Part shown: positions 1-6,330 of the stretch, in pieces
How the letters are laid out: every line of letters starts with the position of its first letter
Position numbering within the stretch: the first letter of the stretch is position 1
NCBI GenBank assembly: GCA_900764025.1
Contig: CAAFMM010000089.1
Coordinates: 1-6,403, forward strand
Direction of reading: 5' to 3'
DNA from: an uncultured Collinsella sp.
Lineage (GTDB): Bacteria; Actinomycetota; Coriobacteriia; Coriobacteriales; Coriobacteriaceae
DNA: 6,403 nucleotides
The notes under the pieces: model-generated
Seen by the model: the letters and a program-made list of their open reading frames with translations, nothing else
The model's database searches: none
Told to the model about the DNA's origin: nothing
Program-made: the position numbers and the translations under genes

Positions 1-768
1 ATCCCAGTTGGCCTTGAGCCAATTGCGGACGAATTGCTTGTCGTAGCTAGGCTGGATCTTGCCCTCCTCGTAGCTGGCAGCAGGCCAGAAACGGCTGGAG
101 TCGGGCGTGAGGCACTCGTCGATCAGCGTGACCTTGCCATCGATGACACCAAACTCGAACTTGGTGTCGGCAATGATGATGCCACGGGTCGCGGCGTACT
201 CGGCAGCGGCCTTGTAGATCTTGAGGGAAAGGTCACGAATCTGCGTGGCGATGTCCTCGCCCACGATCTCGCAGCAACGCTCGAACGAGATGTTCTCGTC
301 GTGGTCACCGATCTCGGCCTTCGTGGACGGCGTGAACAACGGCTCGGGAAGCTTGGAAGCCTCGGTCAGGCCCTCAGGCAGCTGGATGCCGCAGACGGTG
401 CCGTTCTCGTCGTAGGTCTTCTTGCCCGAACCGGTCAGATAGCCGCGGACGATGCACTCGATAGGAATCGTCTGGGCCTTCTTAACCAGCATGGCGCGGC
501 CAGCGAGGTAGTCACGATACTCAGCAAACTCCTCGGGGAAATCCGCCGGGTCGATGGAAACGAGATGGTTGGGGACGATGTCGGCAAACTTATCGAACCA
601 GAATGCCGAGATGCGATTGAGCACCTCTCCCTTAAACGGAATCTCGTCGGGAAGAATGAAGTCGAACGCAGAAATGCGGTCGGTGGCGACCATCAGCAGG
701 TTTTCACCGGCATCGTAAATATCACGAACCTTGCCACGGGAATCCGGACGACGCTCCATCGTTGTCAC
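1..768 (-). CDS. purC: Phosphoribosylaminoimidazole-succinocarboxamide (SAICAR) synthase, 3' end cut by window
   Basis: This cytosolic enzyme of de novo purine synthesis joins CAIR and aspartate, using ATP, to form SAICAR. Both family signatures are present: TIPIECIVRGYLTGS at about residues 100-114 and IIADTKFEFG at about 198-207. They are followed by the conserved stretch DECLTPDSSRFWP (217-229) and by SYDKQFVRNWL (about 241-251). The frame stays open to base 1, so 256 codons are visible and the stop lies outside. That is already longer than the compact enzymes of E. coli or B. subtilis (about 240 residues), so this is the longer form of about 290-300 residues known from yeast and Mycobacterium. 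I chose the GTG at 768-766 because AAGGAG lies 8 bases upstream; an in-frame ATG nine bases later would be badly spaced. The gene lies 109 bases downstream of the histidine kinase, on the same strand. Its identity is firm; only the C-terminus is missing. Confidence 0.97.
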   Translation of the reverse strand, partial: MTTMERRPDSRGKVRDIYDAGENLLMVATDRISAFDFILPDEIPFKGEVLNRISAFWFDKFADIVPNHLVSIDPADFPEEFAEYRDYLAGRAMLVKKAQTIPIECIVRGYLTGSGKKTYDENGTVCGIQLPEGLTEASKLPEPLFTPSTKAEIGDHDENISFERCCEIVGEDIATQIRDLSLKIYKAAAEYAATRGIIIADTKFEFGVIDGKVTLIDECLTPDSSRFWPAASYEEGKIQPSYDKQFVRNWLKANWD

Positions 769-776
769 GTGAGTCA

Positions 777-782
777 CTCCTT
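777..782 (-). promoter_or_regulatory. Ribosome binding site that fixes the purC start
   Basis: AAGGAG on the minus strand lies 8 bases before the GTG at 768. It decides in favour of GTG over the ATG at 759, which would sit 17 bases away. Confidence 0.75.
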
Positions 783-799
783 ACCTAAATACGACAGAA

Positions 800-819
800 A
801 TGCGGGTTCTTTCCCGCAT
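800..819 (-). terminator. Compact hairpin between kinase gene and purC (terminator or purC leader element)
   Basis: A perfect 7-base-pair stem, ATGCGGG with CCCGCAT, encloses a 6-base loop. On the minus strand it is followed by TTCTGTCGTATTT, which is T-rich but interrupted. It lies 58 bases after the kinase stop and 31 bases before the purC start. It could end the kinase transcript. No convincing promoter fits between it and purC, so it could instead be a partial terminator or leader hairpin on a transcript that reads on into purC. Confidence 0.45.
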
Positions 820-877
820 GTTTTCGCAAACTCGGAGCGGCAGGGACGCGGCCCCTCCTTCACCGAATAGCGAAAAG

Positions 878-2443
878 CTAGTGCTCCATTGTAGTAGATG
901 CCGCGTCCGCCGTGTGCTCGCGGGGCAGATGAATTGTAAAAGTCGTACCCTTTCCAAGCTCCGACTCCACGGATATGTAGCCATGGTGACGCTCGACGAT
1001 CTGCTTGGTCACGGCGAGGCCGACGCCCAGGCCGCCAGCTTCGCGGGCGCGGCTGGCATCGGCGCGCCAAAACCGCCCGAAAATGCGCGACAGATCGTCC
1101 TTGGCAATACCGATGCCGGTATCAGAAACGGCAATGCTGACGTGCTTGCGGTCACTGAGCACCGACACCACGACCCAACCGCCCTCGGGGGTGTAGCGCA
1201 TGGCGTTGCTCATGAGGTTGATAACACATTGCGTGATCATGTCGGGATCGGCCTCGACGACATCGTCGTGCCCTTGGGTTTCATCTGCAAAGCGAAGACG
1301 AAGGTCACGGTCGGCAAACAGACGCTCCTGGCCGTTCACAATCGATCGCACGAACGGAACCATGTCCACCGGCTCCAGGTTGAGCGGCGCGGTACTGTTT
1401 TCCATACGCGATAGGTCGAGCATCTGCTGCACCAGACGAGCCAGGCGACGCGTCTCGGAAGCAACGGTCTCCAAATGCTCATCGTCGGTGGGATACACGC
1501 CATCCTGCATGGCCTCGACCGTTGCGAGCATGGCCATAAGCGGCGTGCGAAGCTCGTGTGCAACGTCTGAGGTCAGGCGCTTCTCGTGTTTCATATCCTT
1601 CTCGAGAGAAGTGGCCATCTCATCGAAGGTCTCACCCAGCTGATCGATCTCGTCATCACCGCGCAGCCCCGTGCGAGCCGACAGGTCGCCGTCACGGATT
1701 TGCTTTGCGGTACTGGTGATGCGATGAATCGGTTTGGTGAGCATGCGCGACACGAGCGATCCGATAACGACCGAAATGCAGATTGCAACAACCGCGGCGA
1801 GGGCCATGGCGTTAAAGGTCTTCTCCCTAAACGCAGAGTCCGCCTTGGTGAGCAGAGCGTCGGAGCCGATGGCCCACAGCTTTACCTGTCCGACATGCTC
1901 GCCGGAAGACGTTACAATCTCGACGTTAGCAACGCTATCGGAGTCGGTTGGAGCAGACGAGACCGGGCTATGCGATGCCCTCTTGCCGCTCGTGTCGTCG
2001 GTCGTAGCCTGGTTTTCGCGTACATCGGCGGTGGCGCTTGCCGAGGGCCAGGAATCGTCATAAACGATCACGCCCTTTTTATTGACGACCTGCATACCCA
2101 GATCGTCGGAAACCAAACTCGACGTTGCGACCGTGCGCAGTTCTCCCGCGGTCCAAGAGCCGTTTTCCTCATATGAGGTTGCCAACTTCTCGGCAGCGGA
2201 ATTTGCGATTTCGACGATATTGGAGCGTGTGTAATCCGAAAAGACCGTGCCCCACACAACAGAGACAACGCCCACCAGCACCAATACTGTCATGAGCGAT
2301 GTCAGAGCAAAAGCAAGTGCCATGCGCGAGGGATAGCTCATCGTTGGCCGTGAATCGGAACGAGGCGTGTTCCAACTAGCCTTGGAACCCGCCTCGCTCT
2401 CCTGCTTGTGCTTTTGTCCGATTTCAAAGCGCGCAGGTGTCAT
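878..2443 (-). CDS. Membrane sensor histidine kinase (HAMP domain, two-component system)
   Basis: This 521-residue protein is an inner-membrane sensor kinase that should phosphorylate the response regulator encoded just upstream. A 41-residue hydrophilic N-terminal tail is followed by a membrane helix (about 42-66), an extracytoplasmic sensor region (about 67-210), a second helix (about 211-234) and a HAMP domain (about 229-284). The HisKA domain has the phospho-accepting H296 in SDVAHELRTPL. The ATPase domain has an N box (N409, N413), a G1 box (DTGIGI, 441-446), an F box (about 455-458) and a G2 box (GGLGVGLA, 470-477), all intact. The sensor region carries a Ser/Thr/Asp/Ala-rich stretch at about 133-172 that looks like a flexible insertion. 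The ATG start has AGGGA 8 bases upstream, overlapping the regulator's stop codon, so the two genes are one operon. Its signal cannot be read from the sequence, so I give no specific name. Confidence 0.95.
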   Translation of the reverse strand: MTPARFEIGQKHKQESEAGSKASWNTPRSDSRPTMSYPSRMALAFALTSLMTVLVLVGVVSVVWGTVFSDYTRSNIVEIANSAAEKLATSYEENGSWTAGELRTVATSSLVSDDLGMQVVNKKGVIVYDDSWPSASATADVRENQATTDDTSGKRASHSPVSSAPTDSDSVANVEIVTSSGEHVGQVKLWAIGSDALLTKADSAFREKTFNAMALAAVVAICISVVIGSLVSRMLTKPIHRITSTAKQIRDGDLSARTGLRGDDEIDQLGETFDEMATSLEKDMKHEKRLTSDVAHELRTPLMAMLATVEAMQDGVYPTDDEHLETVASETRRLARLVQQMLDLSRMENSTAPLNLEPVDMVPFVRSIVNGQERLFADRDLRLRFADETQGHDDVVEADPDMITQCVINLMSNAMRYTPEGGWVVVSVLSDRKHVSIAVSDTGIGIAKDDLSRIFGRFWRADASRAREAGGLGVGLAVTKQIVERHHGYISVESELGKGTTFTIHLPREHTADAASTTMEH

Positions 2444-2451
2444 ATGTGATT

Positions 2452-2456
2452 TCCCT
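2452..2456 (-). promoter_or_regulatory. Ribosome binding site of the histidine kinase, overlapping the regulator stop
   Basis: AGGGA on the minus strand overlaps the TAG stop of the response regulator (2457-2455) and lies 8 bases before the kinase ATG. This supports the kinase start at 2443 over the internal Met35, which has no such site. Confidence 0.5.
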
Positions 2457-3177
2457 ATTTCTCGTCCGACTTATCGGTCTTGGCCGGAGCCTCGAAGCGA
2501 TAGCCGACACCATGGACGGTGTAGAGCCACTTGGGCTTCTTGGGATCATCGCCCAGCTTGGCGCGAAGATTCTTCACGTGGCTATCGATGGTGCGCTCAT
2601 AGCCCTCAAAGTCATACCCGAGCACTTTCTCGACCAGCTCCATGCGGTTATACACACGGCCGGGATGGCGGGCAAGCGTGGTGAGCAGCTTGAACTCGGA
2701 AGCCGTCAGATCGACTTCCTTGCCCTCGACCAAGATCTTGTGGCCCGAGATATCGATGACCAGATCGCCGAAGTCGAGTACCTCGACGGCGGGCTCGTCG
2801 GCCTGATGGGCACGGCGGAACAGAGCACGAACGCGGGCGACGAGCTCGCGCGGCGAGAACGGCTTAATCAGATAGTCATCGGCGCCGAGCTCAAGACCGA
2901 TAATACGGTCCTCGATCTCGCCCTTAGCCGTCAGCATGATGATGGGGACATCCGAGGTATCGCGAATGGTGCGGCAAACGCGCTCGCCGGGAATCTTGGG
3001 GAGCATAAGGTCGAGCACGACCAGGTCGAACTGATGCTTCTCGAACTCCTCGATCGCGGACTGACCGTCGCCGACGCCCACAACCCAGTAGCCTTCGCGC
3101 TCGAGATAGGCAGCGACGGCGTCACGGATTGCCTTCTCATCCTCGACCAGCAGAATCTTTTTTGCATCTGAAGCCAT
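2455..3177 (-). CDS. OmpR/PhoB-family response regulator transcription factor
   Basis: This 240-residue cytoplasmic DNA-binding regulator is the partner of the kinase that follows 11 bases downstream. The receiver domain (about 7-120) has the full active site: acidic E12 and D13, phospho-acceptor D56 in VVLDLMLP, T83 in MLTAKG and K105 in LIKPFSP. The C-terminal winged helix (about 133-228) shows the family pattern, with LTASEFKLL (158-165 region), the recognition helix around RTIDSHVKNLRAKLG (195-209) and the closing hairpin TVHGVGYRF (220-228). The length is typical of the family. I chose the ATG at 3177 because a run of six Gs lies 7 bases upstream. A TTG 21 bases further out is in frame but has no ribosome binding site. 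Phosphorylation should promote dimerisation on direct-repeat DNA sites. The target genes are unknown, and autoregulation of its own leader is plausible but unproven. Confidence 0.96.
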   Translation of the reverse strand: MASDAKKILLVEDEKAIRDAVAAYLEREGYWVVGVGDGQSAIEEFEKHQFDLVVLDLMLPKIPGERVCRTIRDTSDVPIIMLTAKGEIEDRIIGLELGADDYLIKPFSPRELVARVRALFRRAHQADEPAVEVLDFGDLVIDISGHKILVEGKEVDLTASEFKLLTTLARHPGRVYNRMELVEKVLGYDFEGYERTIDSHVKNLRAKLGDDPKKPKWLYTVHGVGYRFEAPAKTDKSDEK

Positions 3178-3184
3178 AACACGG

Positions 3185-3191
3185 CCCCCCT
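3185..3191 (-). promoter_or_regulatory. G-run ribosome binding site of the response regulator
   Basis: AGGGGGG on the minus strand ends 7 bases before the ATG at 3177. It is an unusual all-G version of a Shine-Dalgarno site and decides the start in favour of this ATG over the in-frame TTG at 3198. Confidence 0.5.
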
Positions 3192-3216
3192 GTCTCAATT
3201 AGCTAAGAACAAGCCC

Positions 3217-3222
3217 ATTTTA
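3217..3222 (-). promoter_or_regulatory. Possible -10 element ahead of the regulator-kinase operon
   Basis: TAAAAT on the minus strand lies 39 bases upstream of the regulator ATG, a sensible distance for a -10 box. No matching -35 hexamer is visible 16-18 bases further up, where the large hairpin lies, so this is weak. A promoter that relies on an activator, including the regulator itself, would fit. Confidence 0.25.
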
Positions 3223-3232
3223 ACGCACCTGA

Positions 3233-3271
3233 GCCCGCCAGATGCCGCTATGACGCGGCAGCTCGGCGGGC
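3233..3271 (-). terminator. Large nested hairpin between lipoprotein gene and regulator
   Basis: The outer arms GCCCGCC and GGCGGGC (7 pairs) enclose inner arms TGCCGC and GCGGCA (6 pairs), with a 6-base loop and small internal asymmetry. It begins 59 bases after the lipoprotein stop, on the same transcript strand. Neither side has a clean T-tract, so it may end transcription inefficiently, protect the 3' end of the upstream message, or act in the regulator's leader. The rest of the gap (3178-3330) shows only the candidate -10 box and the ribosome binding site. Confidence 0.45.
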
Positions 3272-3330
3272 GGTACTCACAATTACAACGCGTTTATTCC
3301 CCTGTTGGCGCCTTTTTAACCCCTCTAAGC

Positions 3331-4542
3331 TTAAAGAGAGAATAGGCGTGCAGTGACTGTCTCTGGTATACCCTGGCTGTTGCGCACCGTGGCGTACGTA
3401 AGGAATGAGTCCGATTTTCCCGCCGTAGCTGGATAATCGCCATACTCCAAAGCGCGGTCGGGCGACAGCAGCGAGCCATAGGTCTTGGCAGAGGTGTCGA
3501 TCAGGAAATGCGACGCCTGTACCTTAACAAGGTATTTATTCTTCTTGCCAGCCGCACATGCGAGCGGTTCGCGTGACAGGAAGAGGTACGGCCCTCCCTC
3601 ATTACCGATATACGTGCCCATATTGCCCAGGCTGCCCACGCCACTATAGGCCGCCTCGATAGAAAACACGAAGGTATCGCCCATATATACGGCCTCGAAA
3701 GGCGAAACTGACGAAGGGAGGACCAACTGGGCACGCTTGGTGTTGTTGCCGTCGGTCAGATCGATTGCCGTTATGCCGTAGTAGACGCCCTCGTCGTTGC
3801 GGACACGCGGCGAGATGGTCAAAATGCCGTCGCTCGCGCGCGGGGCCGATGCAAAGCGGCCCGTCGATTTCCAAATTACCTCGGCCTTGGATTCATCAAG
3901 CGAGCGACGATAGCAAAACGAATCACTACTCGTTTTATTGCCGCCTGCCGAAGGCATTTTATACCAGATGACCGATGACCCGAACGCCGTAAACAAGGGC
4001 GGATCATAGTCCTTGCCACCTCGATCGAGCTCAACCACGTCGCCAGAGAGCGAAGCGCCCGACAGATTTTGAGCGTAGAGCTTCCACGATGAATTGGCAA
4101 AGTTCATCTCAACCCACGCGAATACGCCGTCGCCGGCACGGACATCGTAGAATGCATATCCCGTGCCCTCGATAGGATCCTCGATTAATGTGGTAAGCGA
4201 GCCATCACCCAGGTTGAGCACACCGAGTGTGTTGGCGTGCAGCGCCGATGCGGGCGCCATCATCGCCGCGGCGTAATCGCCGTCGCAGTAGTACAGCAGC
4301 GTACCCAGAGGCAGCGTCCACGACGCCGCCGGCTCAAGATCGATGTCGACTGCCTCGTACTCATCCGTAATCGAGATGATCTTGGAATCGTCCTTGATAA
4401 CCTGCGGCTCGCCGGCGGCATCATCGCTGGTGCCCGTTTTTTTCGAGCATCCGGCAAGTACCGTGGCAGCGCCCGCGGCAGCCCCACCGAGTACGAAGCC
4501 GCGACGCGATATTCCGTTCTTGATGTGATCGGCGATACCCAT
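3331..4542 (-). CDS. Tat-exported lipoprotein with beta-propeller-like repeats, function unknown
   Basis: I do not recognise a named family for this 403-residue protein. The N-terminus has a twin-arginine motif, SRRGFVLGG (R13, R14), then an Ala/Gly-rich hydrophobic stretch and a lipobox LAGC with C32. It should therefore be folded in the cytoplasm, exported by the Tat route and anchored by lipid to the outer face of the membrane. A short Ser/Asp/Lys-rich linker follows. The mature part is rich in beta-strand patterns, with similar segments recurring about every 50 residues: GDYAAAMMAP (88), GDGVFAWVEM (137), GSSVIWYKMP (188), SDGILTISPR (237), GDTFVFSIEA (288) and SDSFLTYATV (377). This resembles the blades of a beta-propeller, so a binding or scaffold role is more likely than catalysis. 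No catalytic motif is evident. Its start overlaps the upstream gene's stop, so translation of the two is probably coupled. The export signal is firm; the fold is inference. Confidence 0.88.
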   Translation of the reverse strand: MGIADHIKNGISRRGFVLGGAAAGAATVLAGCSKKTGTSDDAAGEPQVIKDDSKIISITDEYEAVDIDLEPAASWTLPLGTLLYYCDGDYAAAMMAPASALHANTLGVLNLGDGSLTTLIEDPIEGTGYAFYDVRAGDGVFAWVEMNFANSSWKLYAQNLSGASLSGDVVELDRGGKDYDPPLFTAFGSSVIWYKMPSAGGNKTSSDSFCYRRSLDESKAEVIWKSTGRFASAPRASDGILTISPRVRNDEGVYYGITAIDLTDGNNTKRAQLVLPSSVSPFEAVYMGDTFVFSIEAAYSGVGSLGNMGTYIGNEGGPYLFLSREPLACAAGKKNKYLVKVQASHFLIDTSAKTYGSLLSPDRALEYGDYPATAGKSDSFLTYATVRNSQGIPETVTARLFSL

Positions 4543-4544
4543 TA
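4540..4544 (-). promoter_or_regulatory. TAATG stop/start overlap (translational coupling)
   Basis: The TAA stop of the TSCPD gene (4544-4542) shares its last base with the ATG of the lipoprotein gene (4542-4540). No strong Shine-Dalgarno site precedes this ATG, so ribosomes finishing the first gene probably restart on the second. Confidence 0.7.
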
Positions 4545-4805
4545 GGCGATCTCGGCGCGAGCGGCCTCGATAGCGCGTGTAAGCTGGTCGGCGCAGGAGG
4601 TCTTTTTCATACCGCAGGTATTACCGGCGAGAACCTCGATTACGCGATCGGCAGGAGCGCCCTCGACCAGCTTGGAGATAGCCTTGAGATTGCCGTCGCA
4701 GCCGCCGGTAAATTCAACGCCCATCACCTTGTTGCCGTCATCGGAAAGGTCAAGGTGAATATTGCGAGCACACACGCCCTGAGGCTTGTAATCAAACGAA
4801 ATCAT
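4542..4805 (-). CDS. Stand-alone TSCPD-domain protein with four cysteines (TIGR03905-like)
   Basis: This 87-residue protein matches what I recall of the TIGR03905 family: a small TSCPD domain with four conserved cysteines. Here these are C12, C36 (in TGGCDGN), C64 (in GNTCGMK) and C71 (in TSCADQL). A related domain is found at the C-terminus of some class II ribonucleotide reductases, but the free-standing form has no established function that I know of. The cysteine pattern suggests bound metal, perhaps zinc. There is no signal peptide, so it should be cytoplasmic. The ATG at 4805 has GAGAGGGG about 5 bases upstream. The gene overlaps the Tat lipoprotein gene by one base, although the two products end up on opposite sides of the membrane. 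A decent -10 box and the end of purB's hairpin lie upstream, so the pair probably has its own promoter. Confidence 0.9.
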   Translation of the reverse strand: MISFDYKPQGVCARNIHLDLSDDGNKVMGVEFTGGCDGNLKAISKLVEGAPADRVIEVLAGNTCGMKKTSCADQLTRAIEAARAEIA

Positions 4806-4839
4806 GCGATCCCCTCTCAGAATGTTATTCGAGACGACT

Positions 4840-4866
4840 ATTATCCCCGTCTTTCCCTAAATGCAA
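4840..4866 (-). promoter_or_regulatory. Possible promoter of the TSCPD-lipoprotein unit
   Basis: GATAAT (4845-4840) is one base from the -10 consensus and sits 34 bases before the TSCPD start. The best upstream hexamer, TTGCAT (4866-4861), is only 15 bases away and a poor -35 match. It lies just past the purB hairpin, where a new promoter would be expected. Confidence 0.35.
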
Positions 4867-4869
4867 CGA

Positions 4870-4907
4870 GGCGCTTTGCCGGCAACACACATTACCAGCA
4901 AAGCGCC
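4870..4907 (-). terminator. Hairpin terminator after purB
   Basis: Arms GGCGCTTTGC and GCAAAGCGCC form 10 perfect pairs. On the minus-strand transcript the stem is extended by a G-U and two G-C pairs around a 12-base loop. The same extension would contain a C-A mismatch in a plus-strand transcript, so the structure suits the purB direction better. It starts 26 bases after the purB stop. The downstream tract TCGTTGCATTT is only moderately T-rich. Confidence 0.65.
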
Positions 4908-4933
4908 CTAAAAAGCTAACGTTATGCCCGAAC

Positions 4934-6280
4934 CTACTCGAAGCTCAGCTGCTCCAGACGATCAAAGACCGTGTCGATACGGGTGAGGAAGTCCCACGGA
5001 TCAAAGATCTCGTCGAGCTTCTCCTGGCTGACGGTGCAGCGCGGGTCGGCCTCGAGACGCTCCTTAAAGGTGGGGCCGGAGACACAATCCTGTACCTCGT
5101 GCCAGGTTGCCATAGCGTTCTCCTGCACAATGGCGTACGCGTCCTCGCGGGTGATGCCCGTGTCGACGAGGGCGAGCAGTACCTTGGAAGAGAAGATGAG
5201 GCCGCGGGTCTTATTGAGGTTGGCCATCATGCGGGCGGGATACAGCTGCAGGCCGTCGATAACGCGGATGAGGCACTGGAACATGTGGTCGAGGGCGATG
5301 AAGCTATCGGCCTGGGCGACGCGCTCGGCAGAGGAGTGCGAAATGTCACGCTCGTGCCACAGGGCGACGTTATCGAAGGCAACCTGGGCGTTGGACTTCA
5401 CGACGCGCGACAGACCGCAGACTTTCTCCATGGTGATGGGATTGCGCTTGTGCGGCATGGCTGAGCTGCCCTTTTGGCCCTTACGGAACGGCTCCTCGGC
5501 CTCGAGCGTATCAGTCTTCTGCAGATTGCGGACCTCGGTAGCGATGCGCTCGCAGGTGGCTGCGGTGGTGGCGAGAACGCCGGCGAGATAGGCGTGATGG
5601 TCGCGGCTGATAACCTGCGTGGACAGCGGGTCGTGAACCAGGCCCAGGTGCTCGCAGACATACTCCTCGACGAACGGCTCGATGGAGCTGTACGTGCCGA
5701 CAGCGCCCGAGATAGCACCGAAGGCAACATTCTTGCGGGCGTCCTCAAGACGATCCAGATCGCGCTTGAGCTCCCAGGCCCAAGAGCCAAACTTCATGCC
5801 GAAGGTCATCGGCTCGGCGTGGATGCCATGAGTGCGGCCGGCACAGAGCGTGTTGCGCTCCTCAAAGGCGCGACGCTTGCAAATCTCGCCGAGCTTCTTG
5901 ACGTCCTCGATGATCAGGTCGCAGGCCTGGGTGAGCTGGTAGCACAGGGCCGTGTCGCCCAGATCCGAGCTGGTCATGCCATAGTGAACCCAGCGGCTGG
6001 GCTTGGGGTCGCCCTCGGGAACATCGGCATCGATGTATTCCTTCATGTTGGTCAGAAAGGCAATGACGTCGTGGCGCGTGACTTCCTCGATCTCATCGAC
6101 CTTCGCCTTCTCAAAGTTGGCATGGTCGCGGATCCACTGGGCCTCGTCTTTGGAAATACCGATCTTGCCGAGCTCCGCCTGGGCCTCGCAGGCCAGAACC
6201 TCGATCTCCTGCCAAATGGCGTACTTGTTCTCGAGGGAGAAGATGTGTCCCATCTCCGGGCGGGTATAGCGATCGATCAT
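4934..6280 (-). CDS. purB: Adenylosuccinate lyase
   Basis: This 448-residue cytosolic enzyme of the fumarase/aspartase superfamily removes fumarate twice in purine synthesis: from SAICAR to give AICAR, and from adenylosuccinate to give AMP. The superfamily signature GSSAMPHKRNP (271-281) carries the catalytic serine on its flexible loop. H151 in GRTHGIHAEP is the expected catalytic histidine, and the substrate-binding segments TRHDV (68-72) and MTSSDLGD (102-109) are present. The length is normal for the bacterial enzyme. I chose the ATG at 6280 because AAAGGAG ends 5 bases upstream and the protein then begins MIDRYTRPEMG, as is typical of PurB. An in-frame extension of 22 codons upstream has no family similarity. 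It appears to be transcribed alone, with its own leader and a hairpin after the stop. The product of purC, about 4 kb downstream, is its substrate. Confidence 0.98.
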   Translation of the reverse strand: MIDRYTRPEMGHIFSLENKYAIWQEIEVLACEAQAELGKIGISKDEAQWIRDHANFEKAKVDEIEEVTRHDVIAFLTNMKEYIDADVPEGDPKPSRWVHYGMTSSDLGDTALCYQLTQACDLIIEDVKKLGEICKRRAFEERNTLCAGRTHGIHAEPMTFGMKFGSWAWELKRDLDRLEDARKNVAFGAISGAVGTYSSIEPFVEEYVCEHLGLVHDPLSTQVISRDHHAYLAGVLATTAATCERIATEVRNLQKTDTLEAEEPFRKGQKGSSAMPHKRNPITMEKVCGLSRVVKSNAQVAFDNVALWHERDISHSSAERVAQADSFIALDHMFQCLIRVIDGLQLYPARMMANLNKTRGLIFSSKVLLALVDTGITREDAYAIVQENAMATWHEVQDCVSGPTFKERLEADPRCTVSQEKLDEIFDPWDFLTRIDTVFDRLEQLSFE

Positions 6281-6285
6281 AGCGG

Positions 6286-6292
6286 CTCCTTT
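6286..6292 (-). promoter_or_regulatory. Ribosome binding site that fixes the purB start
   Basis: AAAGGAG on the minus strand ends 5 bases before the ATG at 6280, which rules out the longer in-frame reading from 6346. Confidence 0.75.
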
Positions 6293-6324
6293 TTGGTTAT
6301 TGGCACGTTGGTCGTAACCCAACC

Positions 6325-6330
6325 ATTGTA
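6325..6330 (-). promoter_or_regulatory. Possible -10 box of purB
   Basis: TACAAT on the minus strand matches the -10 consensus at five of six bases and lies 44 bases before the purB start. No convincing -35 hexamer is seen at 16-18 bases, so confidence is limited. A short inverted repeat (GTTGG, CCAAC at 6307-6323) falls in the transcribed leader just downstream. I see no gene in the remaining bases up to 6403. Confidence 0.35.

Noticed and set aside
34..870. Plus-strand open frame of 278 codons opposite purC
   Set aside because: It lies antisense to a gene with clear family signatures and resembles no protein. High-GC codon bias leaves such mirror frames open.
2437..3171. Plus-strand open frame of 244 codons opposite the response regulator
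   Set aside because: It mirrors a textbook OmpR-family gene almost end to end. It has no ribosome binding site or recognisable domain of its own.
3178..3198. TTG start giving the regulator seven extra residues
   Set aside because: No ribosome binding site precedes it, and the extension would be encoded by the G-run that serves the ATG at 3177.
3315..3345. Weak inverted repeat CTCT/AGAG around the lipoprotein stop as a terminator
   Set aside because: Only four continuous pairs form, with mismatches inside, and there is no T-tract in the right place.
4971..5591. Plus-strand open frame of 206 codons inside purB
   Set aside because: It is a shadow of the purB frame, with Ser/Arg-rich, non-protein-like composition.
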